DNA of 64,000 nucleotides from Dyadobacter sandarakinus (lineage in GTDB: Bacteria; Bacteroidota; Bacteroidia; Cytophagales; Spirosomataceae): contig NZ_CP056775.1 in NCBI RefSeq assembly GCF_016894445.1, positions 3,660,001-3,724,000 on the forward strand, read 5' to 3'. Numbering within the stretch: the stretch's first letter is position 1; every line of letters begins with the position of its first letter. A program made the translations under genes and the position numbers. The notes beneath the pieces were generated by a model. The model ran no database searches. It saw nothing but the letters and a program-made list of their open reading frames with translations, and was not told the DNA's origin. This document shows, in pieces, positions 23,751 through 32,117 of this stretch.

Positions 23751-26723
23751 TTACCGGAGCAGCGCATCCCACAAGATCTCGACAGGATGTTTCGATTTAC
23801 GTCCTGTCCCATCTTTAATCTGATGGCGGCAACTGGTCCCCGAAGCTGCGATAATAACATCTTCGGGCTGCTGCCGGACCGCAGGAAACAGTACCAGCTC
23901 ACCGATCTGCATGGAAACATCGTAGTGCTCGGCCTCATACCCGAATGAACCTGCCATACCGCAGCAGCCCGAGGGGATTAACTGTACCTGGTAGTTGACA
24001 GGCAGCGATAATGCTTTTTTCGAAGCGGTAAGTGTTGATAATGCTTTCTGGTGACAATGTCCGTGCAGCTTGATATGCTGCTTTTTTTGTGTAAATATAG
24101 AGCGGTCAATACGCTTGTCATCTATTTCACGGGCGATAAACTCCTCAAAAAGCAATGCATGGTCTGCAATGCGGCGGGCACCCGCCTGCAGATGCTGCGG
24201 TACCAGGTCGAGGTACTCGTCCCGGAAAGACAAAACAGCACTTGGCTCAATGCCGATCAGCGGCGTATCGTGTGTGATGATATCCTGCAACAGCTCTACA
24301 TTTTTGATCGCCAGCTTCTGTGCCTCTTTTACAAAACCCTTGGAAAGGTACGAACGTCCCGATTCGGTATGTTCCGGTATGATCACCTCATAGCCCAGCT
24401 TTTCAAGCAGCTGCACGGCCGTTTTACCAATTTCAACATCATTATAATTGGTAAACTCGTCACAAAACAAATAAACCCTCCTCCTATCCCCCCTACTCCC
24501 TTCCTCCATTCCTCCCTTTTCCCTACTCCTCCTCTTCCACCACTGCTCCAAAGTCTCCGAATGCAAAAAAGGCATAGACCTTTCAGGATGGAAACCGGCT
24601 ATTTTGTTGGCAACTTTCCGTAAAGCGGTATTGCCGAATATCCCATTAAATGCCCACGGTGCAAGGGAAGCCATTTTCATTTGTTTTGAAAAATTGGCAA
24701 TCAGCCGGCTTCGGACCGGTACACCGTGTGTTTCGTAATACTGCTGGGTAAACTCCGCCTTCATCTTGCCGATGTCCACGCTCGAAGGGCACTCCGACTT
24801 GCAGCCTTTGCAGGAAATGCACAGGTCCAGAATTTCTTTGACCATCTCCTGCGTCGGTGCGGGTTCGTTTCTTACCGATGGCGCGGTCAGGTATTGGCGT
24901 AAAATATTGGCACGGGCGCGGGTAGTATCACGCTCACGGCCTGTGGCCATATAGCTCGGGCACATGGTACCGCCGGTCAGCTGGGTTTTGCGGCAGTCGC
25001 CTGAGCCGCTGCATTTCTCAGCCAGCCGGAGCATTCCTTCCTGCTTCGAAAAGTCAAAGGTGGTAGGAATCACTGGCTGTACCTTGTCCTGCTCATACCG
25101 CAAAAACTCATTCATAGGCGGCGTATCCACAATTTTGCCCGCGTTGAAAATACCTTCCGGGTCCCAGATCCGTTTGACCTGCCTGAACATTTCATACACT
25201 TCCTCCCCCATCATATAAGGGATAAATTCACCCCGGAGCCGCCCGTCGCCGTGCTCCCCGGACAATGCCCCGTCATATTTCCTCACCAAAGCCGCAGTTT
25301 CGGCCAGTACCTGTCTGAAAAGTGCCTTTCCGTCGGTGGTTTTGAGGTTGATCATGGGCTCCACATGCAGCTCACCCGCTCCCGCATGGGCATAATAGGA
25401 AGCATGGAGGTCGTGTTTTCTCAGAAGTTGTTCAAGCTCGGCAATGTACGCAGGCAGATCTTCCGGGGCTACCGCACAGTCTTCAATGAGATTTACAGGC
25501 TGGGTATCGCCCGGCAGGTTCCGGATCAGCCCGAGTCCGGCTTTGCGAATGTCCCAGGCTTTGGCTGCATCATCCCCGAACAACAGCGGGTAGGCATAGC
25601 CCAGGTTTTCAGCCTGCAATGCAGCTGTAAGTCGCTCAGCCTGCCCGGTAACTACTGCCTGCTCCTCTCCCCAGAACTCGACCATCAGCATGGCAGCCGG
25701 GTCGCCCTGCATGAAGAAACGGTTGTGGGAATATACGGTATGGTCTTTGGTAAAATCCATGATGTACTTGTCTACGAGCTCGGAAGCTTTGGGCCTGAAC
25801 TGCATGGCCACCCTGTTGGCATGCAGCGCCTCAGCCACGGACGAGGTATGGACGCAAACCACACCGACTGCCGCAGGAGGTACATCGACGAGTGCAATCT
25901 TTGCTTCCAGTACAAAGCACAATGTGCCTTCCGAACCGGCTATGAGATGGCAAAGGTTGATATTGCCTTCTTCAAACTTACCGACCAGGGCATCCAGCGC
26001 GTAGCCCGAATTGCGGCGGGTGACCGTTGCCTTGGGAAACTTTTTGCGGATTAACGCCTGGTCTACCGGGTTGGACACGAGCCCGAACATGCCTGCCCGG
26101 ACAGCCTGCTCGCGCTGACCTTTGTCTTTGCTGCTGCTCATGCCCGAGATATACTCAGCGACCGGCTCATTCCGGAATGTCGCCACGGTACCATCCGAGA
26201 GCAATGCTTTTACTTCCAGCAGGTTCCCGCGCGTATCACCCCAGGTAATGGAATGCAGCCCGCAGGAATTGTTGCCGATCATTCCACCGATCATTGCCCG
26301 GTTGGCCGTAGATGTTTCGGGACCGAAAAGCAAACCATAGGGCGCAAGATGTTTGTTAAGATCATCGCGGATGATGCCAGGCTGCACCCGCGCCCACTTT
26401 TCTGCCGCATTGACTTCCAGCAGCTTACCGAAATGCTTTGAAATATCTACTACAATGCCGCTACCTACTACCTGCCCTGCCAGCGAAGTGCCGGCCGCTC
26501 GGGGAATGAGGGTGACCTTTCGCTCACGCGCAAAGGTGATCAGTTTGCGCAGATCCGCTTCGCTGCGGGGCAGTGCCACGGCTGCGGGCATCTCCTGGTA
26601 CACAGAAGCGTCGGTAGCATAAACCGCCTTCTGGGCGGCATGAAGGGTTGAATCATCAAAATACAGCTCACCTTCAAACTGTGAACGCAGGGCATTAAAT
26701 TGTAACGGGGTGATGCGGCTCAT
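23751..26723 (-). CDS. FAD-binding and [4Fe-4S] dehydrogenase (glycolate oxidase / D-2-hydroxyacid dehydrogenase type)
   Basis: A 990-residue fusion. Order: FAD-binding type 4 domain (~40-260; 'LIPRAAGTSLAGQVVGSGIVVDISKHFGK', 'GNNSCGLHS'), FAD-oxidase C-terminal domain (~270-530; 'AHAGAGELHVEPMINLK', 'LSGEHGDGRLRGEF'), a two-cluster ferredoxin part with a first Cys set 'CSGSGDC' and a second 'CISCKGCKSECPSS', and a C-terminal CCG-type cysteine-rich domain ('HGHCHQKAL', 'PSGCCGMAGSFGYEAEHYDVS'). Predicted to oxidise a D-2-hydroxyacid and pass electrons to the membrane quinone pool. Between the Fe-S and CCG parts is a charged linker encoded by a purine-rich strand. Confidence 0.9.
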   Translation of the reverse strand: MSRITPLQFNALRSQFEGELYFDDSTLHAAQKAVYATDASVYQEMPAAVALPRSEADLRKLITFARERKVTLIPRAAGTSLAGQVVGSGIVVDISKHFGKLLEVNAAEKWARVQPGIIRDDLNKHLAPYGLLFGPETSTANRAMIGGMIGNNSCGLHSITWGDTRGNLLEVKALLSDGTVATFRNEPVAEYISGMSSSKDKGQREQAVRAGMFGLVSNPVDQALIRKKFPKATVTRRNSGYALDALVGKFEEGNINLCHLIAGSEGTLCFVLEAKIALVDVPPAAVGVVCVHTSSVAEALHANRVAMQFRPKASELVDKYIMDFTKDHTVYSHNRFFMQGDPAAMLMVEFWGEEQAVVTGQAERLTAALQAENLGYAYPLLFGDDAAKAWDIRKAGLGLIRNLPGDTQPVNLIEDCAVAPEDLPAYIAELEQLLRKHDLHASYYAHAGAGELHVEPMINLKTTDGKALFRQVLAETAALVRKYDGALSGEHGDGRLRGEFIPYMMGEEVYEMFRQVKRIWDPEGIFNAGKIVDTPPMNEFLRYEQDKVQPVIPTTFDFSKQEGMLRLAEKCSGSGDCRKTQLTGGTMCPSYMATGRERDTTRARANILRQYLTAPSVRNEPAPTQEMVKEILDLCISCKGCKSECPSSVDIGKMKAEFTQQYYETHGVPVRSRLIANFSKQMKMASLAPWAFNGIFGNTALRKVANKIAGFHPERSMPFLHSETLEQWWKRRSREKGGMEEGSRGDRRRVYLFCDEFTNYNDVEIGKTAVQLLEKLGYEVIIPEHTESGRSYLSKGFVKEAQKLAIKNVELLQDIITHDTPLIGIEPSAVLSFRDEYLDLVPQHLQAGARRIADHALLFEEFIAREIDDKRIDRSIFTQKKQHIKLHGHCHQKALSTLTASKKALSLPVNYQVQLIPSGCCGMAGSFGYEAEHYDVSMQIGELVLFPAVRQQPEDVIIAASGTSCRHQIKDGTGRKSKHPVEILWDALLR

Positions 26724-26849
26724 CCGGAATAGTCAGAATTGGAAAGGCTAAGTTAGAAAGACCGGGAGAGTTATGGTAGCTGCGGGGAACGTATATTGGC
26801 ATACTTTTTACAAACCCAACACAGTTCTCCAACTTACAGATACACAAAA

Positions 26850-28307
26850 ATGAAACGATTGATCCTGCTGCTATGGCTTGTGAGTGCATTGGAAACATTT
26901 GCACAAAACACCGCCACCATCACCCTGACGGCCCCGGCAAAAAGCCAAGCGTCGGTCACGCTCGTGCAGGAAGATGTTCATTTTCATCCCAATCTGGGAG
27001 CCGGTCTGGCCGATGTGAAGCTTGATCCGGCAGGAACTGTAAACTTCGCAGAAACCCAGTCTGAGAAGGTGGTTTTGCAGCTGACAAAACCTACTATCCT
27101 GCGGCTGCAATACAATGGAGATGGGGCGGGTAAAACCTGGATGCTGTTTGTCCAGCCTGGCGATGACCTGACGGCCAGCTTCGGAGATCAAATGGAGGTG
27201 AGTTTTTCAGGCAAAAATGCGGGTTACCAGACTTTTTTGAAAAACTACTTTCTTGAAAACCATTATCAGTATCTGCCAGTTTTTGGTTACAAACCCTCAC
27301 AAATAGAAAATCAGAGCGTAGTACAGCAAAGCGACAGCCTTCGGCAGACACGTATTAATGCATACCAAAAATTCAAAAGTGCCAATCCGGCGAACCCGGC
27401 ATTTGAAGCCTATGTACTGGCTACCACTGCCACAGAGCCGATGCTGATCAGGAGGCTGATACAGGAAAAAATCATGCGCCGCAACCGGGTTATGAAGCTG
27501 GATGCCGCACAGCGGAAAGAGCTGGAAGACTTTACACTTGCAGAATTCAAACTGTTCCCCGACGATGCATTGCTGAGCCAGGCCTACCGGGACGAGCTGC
27601 GCAACTGGGTTTTGATTCCGGCAACCCGCAAGTTTCCGTTGGATGCACAAAGCCGGTACGAGATCAGCCCGGATGCATTGAAGGAAGTATATGCGTCAAG
27701 CAAGGAAAAGCTGGCCTCCTACCCCCGCCAGAAAGAGTACCTGCTGACTTACTGGCTCAACTACGCCATCACTGCCATTCCAACCATTGAAACAGGAAAA
27801 ACCCTGCTGGCAGACTACAAAACAACTTTTCCCCAATCGCCATATACCGAGTACCTCACGAAGCTGCTCGCCACCAAGGAAGCATTGCAGCCCGGCGCAG
27901 CGTTGTCTGATGTGAAGCTGCTGGCTCCCGACAGTTCGGTAGTAGCGGTAAGTACCTTCAAAGGCAAACCTTTCTGCATGATTTTCTCATTCAGCATTGG
28001 TCAGCATGAGCCAGGGCTGAAAGTGCTGGAAGATAAATATGCGGGAAAAGTAAGCTTTGTGTATGTATCCGTAGCACCCGGAATTCCGCTTTCTACCTGG
28101 AAAACCTACGCCAAAGACCGTCCCAATGGAAAGCATCTCTGGGCTTCTGATGAAACCATTGAGACATTGAAGGAAAAATACGCAATTGATATCCGCTATC
28201 CTTTTCTGGTAGCGGATGCATCGGGAAAAATTGTGGAACGTTACATTCCGCAGGAATTTCCAAACAATCGATCGCTCGATGCTGCATTGCAAAAAGCCGC
28301 TAAATAG
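26850..28307 (+). CDS. Exported thioredoxin-fold (TlpA-like) protein lacking the CxxC
   Basis: A 485-residue protein with a signal peptide (LILLLWLVSALETFAQ). A beta-rich N-terminal region ('TITLTAPAKSQASVTLVQED') and a helical middle precede a C-terminal thioredoxin-like domain from 'ALSDVKLLAPDSSVVAVSTFKGKPFCMIF'. Where TlpA proteins carry W-C-x-x-C, this has SFSIGQHEP, so disulfide chemistry is unlikely; the rest of the fold ('VSFVYVSVA', 'YAIDIRYPFLVADASGKIV') is retained. ATG 26850 is chosen because it opens the signal peptide. Function unknown. Confidence 0.7.
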   Translation: MKRLILLLWLVSALETFAQNTATITLTAPAKSQASVTLVQEDVHFHPNLGAGLADVKLDPAGTVNFAETQSEKVVLQLTKPTILRLQYNGDGAGKTWMLFVQPGDDLTASFGDQMEVSFSGKNAGYQTFLKNYFLENHYQYLPVFGYKPSQIENQSVVQQSDSLRQTRINAYQKFKSANPANPAFEAYVLATTATEPMLIRRLIQEKIMRRNRVMKLDAAQRKELEDFTLAEFKLFPDDALLSQAYRDELRNWVLIPATRKFPLDAQSRYEISPDALKEVYASSKEKLASYPRQKEYLLTYWLNYAITAIPTIETGKTLLADYKTTFPQSPYTEYLTKLLATKEALQPGAALSDVKLLAPDSSVVAVSTFKGKPFCMIFSFSIGQHEPGLKVLEDKYAGKVSFVYVSVAPGIPLSTWKTYAKDRPNGKHLWASDETIETLKEKYAIDIRYPFLVADASGKIVERYIPQEFPNNRSLDAALQKAAK

Positions 28308-28311
28308 GCGA

Positions 28312-29580
28312 TTAGCTGCCGCGCAGGGTAATATGGATACTATGCAGGGAACCCGCATTTTCGTACCGGATCTGCAATCCGTAATTATCACAGATCTGCT
28401 TGACGATAGCCAGCCCAAGTCCGAGCGACTCGGCGACAGCAGAATCTTTTTTGAAACGTTCAAATAATCGCTCAGGATCAACCTTCAGCGGTGCTCCTGT
28501 ATTGCTGATTTGCAGAGACTCGGCATCAGCTGTGATCTCGATCCGGCCTTCTGGCCGGTTATGCCTGATGGCATTGCTGATCAGGTTGGTGAGCAGGATA
28601 TCAGCCAGCGCGGGCGACATGGTTTTCAGAAAATCACCCTTGTGCCGGAACTCAACCCGGATTTGTTTGTGAGATAAAATATCCTCGAAATCGCCGGCTT
28701 TACTACGAGCAAGCTCCGACAGGTTGAGCTCCTCCTGAGCCGTAAACTGCTGATTTTCAATTTTGGCAAGCAGCAGCAGTCCCTGGTGGAGCCGCGACAT
28801 ACGGCGTGCGGCATGGTAAATTTCCTCGATCCAGTAGGTATGCTCCTGATCCAGGTTTTTGGCCTGTATAAATTGTTCCACCCTGGCATTGATCAGGGCA
28901 AGGGGCGTCTGGATTTCGTGGGAGGCATTTTCAGTGAATTCGCGCAGACTTTTATAGTCGTGCTGCATTTTGAAAGCCATTTTGACCATTACATCCCGAA
29001 GCTCGTTGAACTCCGTAATCTCGCTCGGGGCGAGTTCCAGCTTCTTATCTTTTGTCCAGTCAAAATCCTTGATGCGGGACAATGCATCATAAAACGGCCG
29101 CCACAATTTACCCGAAAGACTACGCTGAAAAAAGAACATGATGATCATCAGCAGCGCAAGAAAAGTAACCATTACCGCCGAAATCGCCTCAATCAGCTTA
29201 TAGGTTTCGATCATCGACTTACGTATTTCTACCTTAAAAGGTGCTCCGCCGATGATGGTATTGAAGGTCAGCTGGCGGAATGGATCCATATCCTCCTGGT
29301 ACCGGTCGTAAATGAGCGTATCCGTAAAGGTAACCTGCTTGCTGTAAGTGCCATATACCGGCACAACCTCAATCTTGTTTTCTACAAAATAACTGTTGTT
29401 TGACCAGGTATCGTGACTTCGCACATAGGTTTCAAAATCCCGTTTTTCGACCATCAGGCGGCTTTCGACCTCGTCGTAGATCATGTATTTGATCAGCCAG
29501 TAAAAAGCGAAGCCCGCTGCCAGGTAGGTGATCAGCGAAACAATGAGGTAAATACGGCTGGTTTTTTCGAGCAGCTTCAA
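28312..29580 (-). CDS. Sensor histidine kinase
   Basis: A 422-residue membrane kinase with two membrane segments ('IYLIVSLITYLAAGFAFYWLIKY' and 'ISAVMVTFLALLMIIMFFFQ') enclosing a ~110-residue periplasmic sensor. The phospho-acceptor His is in 'FTENASHEIQTPLALINARVEQF'; the ATPase domain has the N box 'LLTNLISNAIRHN' and G2 box 'SLGLGLAIVKQICDNYGL'. Its start codon overlaps the response regulator stop by 4 bases (ATGA). The pair diverges from the TolC/RND efflux genes and probably controls them. Confidence 0.92.
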   Translation of the reverse strand: MKLLEKTSRIYLIVSLITYLAAGFAFYWLIKYMIYDEVESRLMVEKRDFETYVRSHDTWSNNSYFVENKIEVVPVYGTYSKQVTFTDTLIYDRYQEDMDPFRQLTFNTIIGGAPFKVEIRKSMIETYKLIEAISAVMVTFLALLMIIMFFFQRSLSGKLWRPFYDALSRIKDFDWTKDKKLELAPSEITEFNELRDVMVKMAFKMQHDYKSLREFTENASHEIQTPLALINARVEQFIQAKNLDQEHTYWIEEIYHAARRMSRLHQGLLLLAKIENQQFTAQEELNLSELARSKAGDFEDILSHKQIRVEFRHKGDFLKTMSPALADILLTNLISNAIRHNRPEGRIEITADAESLQISNTGAPLKVDPERLFERFKKDSAVAESLGLGLAIVKQICDNYGLQIRYENAGSLHSIHITLRGS

Positions 29581-30254
29581 GGTGTCGTGAATTTGTATCC
29601 GATTCCGTAAATGGACTGTATGTAGTCTTTTCCTCCTTTTTCCACGATCTTGCGTCGCAGGTTTTTGATGTGTGAATACACCATATCCAGCGAATCGGAA
29701 GAGTCCATATGGTCGCCCCAGAGATGCTCGGCAATCGATTCCTTGGTCAGTACGACATCAATATTGGCTAAAAAATAAAGCAGTAAGTCATATTCCTTCC
29801 GCGAGAGCACTGTCTCTTTTTCCCCCACAAAAACCTTCCTGGCCTGCAACTGAACCCTGAATTCCTTCCAGATCATATCATTATTCCCGCCAAAGTTCCT
29901 GCGGCGGATGAGCGATTTGAGGCGCGCATTGAGCTCCGACAAATGGAAAGGCTTGGTCATGTAATCATCGGACCCGATTTCCAGGCCCCTGATCTTGTCT
30001 TCCAATGTGTTACGTGCTGAAATAATGATTATCCCCGTAGCCGCCGCAATCTTTTTCAGGGTCTGGATGATGTTAAACCCGTCACCATCAGGCAAGGTAA
30101 GGTCTACAATGGTACAGTCGTACTGGTACAGGCTGATCTTCTCATCTGCCTGCCAGAACGTGTTTGCGACCTCACACACAAAGCCCTCCCTTGAAAGGTA
30201 GTCCACAATGCTTTCCGCAAGGCCCTTTTCGTCTTCCACTACTAATATTTTCAT
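29577..30254 (-). CDS. OmpR-type response regulator
   Basis: A 225-residue regulator: receiver domain with acidic pocket 'LVVEDEKGLAES', phosphorylation Asp in 'CTIVDLTLPDGDGF', switch residues 'IISARNTLEDKI' and Lys in 'DYMTKPFHLSELNARL'; C-terminal winged helix ('LSRKEYDLLLYFLANIDVVLTKESIAEHLWG', 'DMVYSHIKNLRRKI', 'IQSIYGIGYKF'). It binds DNA as a phosphorylated dimer. First gene of its operon; starts 170 bases from the divergent TolC gene, and the shared gap is the likely binding site. Confidence 0.93.
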   Translation of the reverse strand: MKILVVEDEKGLAESIVDYLSREGFVCEVANTFWQADEKISLYQYDCTIVDLTLPDGDGFNIIQTLKKIAAATGIIIISARNTLEDKIRGLEIGSDDYMTKPFHLSELNARLKSLIRRRNFGGNNDMIWKEFRVQLQARKVFVGEKETVLSRKEYDLLLYFLANIDVVLTKESIAEHLWGDHMDSSDSLDMVYSHIKNLRRKIVEKGGKDYIQSIYGIGYKFTTP

Positions 30255-30423
30255 GCTTTGCTATTCAGAATGCGGGACAAAATTAGGAGGAGAAACTGGA
30301 AACATTCTGGAAGGTAAGAAATTCTGCTCCAAGCCCTTTCCACAATCGTTTTCCCAAATGTTTCCAGAATTGGCCTCTACTTTCGCTGTCAGATCCCATC
30401 ATTGAAATCACATCTGACATTTT

Positions 30424-31857
30424 ATGTTTCGTTCAATTCTTCCGAAATATCCGCCCGGCAGTTACCGGCGTTTTCGTATCAGGACGTTCTGCTTATTGCT
30501 CCTGCTGATTGCTTTTTTTCCCTGTTTAAAGAGCAGTGCCCAGACCGTCAGCCTGCAGCAGGTGCTGGATGAAGGTACGCGCAACTTTCCTTTCCTAAAA
30601 TCCAAACAGGCCGAAGTACGCAGTGCCGAGCAGCGCGTCAGATCCGTCAAATCCGATTACCTGCCCTCCCTGATCGTTCAGGATCAGTACACCTTTTCCA
30701 CCAATAACAGTGTTGCCGGTGCTTTTCTTCCCAATGAAGGAAGTGCCCTGTCGCCTTCCGGCGGGATCAGGCCTGACAACATTTATACAGGTGTTTTCGG
30801 CAGCTTTACTACCCTGATGGTCGATTGGAAGGTTTTTAATTTTGGTAAAATAAAAGCAAATGTAAAATCTGCCAAAGCCGAGGTAAGCCGCAGTCAGGCT
30901 GATTTCGACAATGAGCTCTTTCAGCATCAGGTCAGGACCATAGATGCCTACCTGCTTCTGCTGATCAATCAGAAACTGGTGGAAGCCCAGCGGCAGAACC
31001 TTCAGAGAGCCTTGGTCTTCAAACGTGTCACGGATGCTGCGGTAAGCTCAGGCATGCGCCCGGGAGTAGACAGCTCCCTCGCCGCCGCCGAATATGCCAA
31101 AGCCCGGCTGCTGCTGCTGGAAAGTCAGCGGACTGAAAAAGCACAGCGGCTAAGGCTTTCCGAACTGACCGGCGAGCTCCGCGACAGCATTCAGGTGGAT
31201 ACGCTCGATTTTTATTCCAGATTGCCGGCATCTACTTTGGGTGAAACTTCTTTTTTGAAAAACCCTGCATTGCGCCTGGCCCAGACGCAGATTGATGCCT
31301 CGCAAGCCAGGAGCCTGGCCATCCGGCGCGCATTCCTGCCATCTGTTTCCATTGTAGGTGCAGGCTGGGCTCGCGGATCGGGCGTGTCCAACCGCGACGA
31401 CAGCTTCCGTACCGACTTTGCCAGCGGCGTCAACTACCAGGTTTATAACTACCTCATCGGTATTTCCACCCGCTGGAACCTGACTTCCATCGTGCGCGTC
31501 CGCAATGATTATAAAAGCGAGCAGTTCCAGGCGGAACGCTTCAAGGCTATTTACCAGACACAAAAACTTCAGCTGGACCGGCAGGCGCGTGAAGCTGACA
31601 TGCAGTTACAGCTCAGCCTCGAACAGGCCCGGCTCACGCCCGTGCAGCTCGGCGCTGCCCGGCGGGCTTTCGGGCAGGCGGAGGCACGTTACCAAAGCGG
31701 CATGACCGATCTCTTTACACTGGCGCAAAGTGTCAATACACTCAACAGGGCAGAAATTGACCGTTTTATCACCAACGGAAACGTTTGGCGCTCACTGCTG
31801 ATGAAAGCCGCGGCGGCGGGTGATCTTTCGATGTTTTTGAACGAGGCGGAGCGGTAG
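30424..31857 (+). CDS. TolC-family outer-membrane efflux protein
   Basis: A 477-residue protein with signal peptide (TFCLLLLLIAFFPCLKSSAQ), then an internal duplication typical of TolC: 'SLQQVLDEGTRNFPFLKSKQAEVRSAEQRV' with long coiled-coil helices ('AKAEVSRSQADFDNELFQHQVRTIDAYLLLLINQKLVEAQRQNLQRAL') and strand-rich segments; the second half repeats this ('NPALRLAQTQIDASQARSLAIRRAFLPSVSIVG'). It forms the trimeric exit duct for the RND pump encoded 260 bases downstream. A family A repeat lies between the two genes. Confidence 0.92.
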   Translation: MFRSILPKYPPGSYRRFRIRTFCLLLLLIAFFPCLKSSAQTVSLQQVLDEGTRNFPFLKSKQAEVRSAEQRVRSVKSDYLPSLIVQDQYTFSTNNSVAGAFLPNEGSALSPSGGIRPDNIYTGVFGSFTTLMVDWKVFNFGKIKANVKSAKAEVSRSQADFDNELFQHQVRTIDAYLLLLINQKLVEAQRQNLQRALVFKRVTDAAVSSGMRPGVDSSLAAAEYAKARLLLLESQRTEKAQRLRLSELTGELRDSIQVDTLDFYSRLPASTLGETSFLKNPALRLAQTQIDASQARSLAIRRAFLPSVSIVGAGWARGSGVSNRDDSFRTDFASGVNYQVYNYLIGISTRWNLTSIVRVRNDYKSEQFQAERFKAIYQTQKLQLDRQAREADMQLQLSLEQARLTPVQLGAARRAFGQAEARYQSGMTDLFTLAQSVNTLNRAEIDRFITNGNVWRSLLMKAAAAGDLSMFLNEAER

Positions 31858-32026
31858 TTCGCTTCGAGCACCCGGCGGCCCGGTATGCTCACGGTGACAG
31901 AGGCGAGGAGCCCTCTCACCTTTGTCATGCTGAGCGCAGTCGAAGCAAGGAGGTCGCCGGAACGACGCTTTACCTGCCGCATCTGCCCTTCGCCCGCCGG
32001 TCCGATTCGCTCAGGGTGACAAAGGT
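31858..32026. repeat. Interspersed palindromic repeat, family A, copy 4 (compound)
   Basis: Fills the TolC-RND gap. The core has TTTGTCATGCTGAGCGCAGT with CGAAGCA (31919-31945), a centre ACCTGCCGCATCTGCCCTTCG, and an inverted end CGCTCAGGGTGACAAAGG. A partial left element (GGTGACAGAGGCGAGG) and a GC-rich piece CCCGGCGGCCCGG resembling the insertion of copy 3 precede it. Confidence 0.8.
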
Positions 32027-32117
32027 GAGCAGCGCCCGCATTACAATCCAGAAAAAGCAAAAGCATCATACCCGCAATCAGCAACCCCATTTAACAAACA
32101 AAAAATAAAACATACTC

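Noticed and set aside
25251..26054. 267-codon plus-strand frame opposite the FAD dehydrogenase
   Set aside because: Cysteine/histidine-rich antisense shadow with no recognisable domain; the minus-strand gene explains the region.
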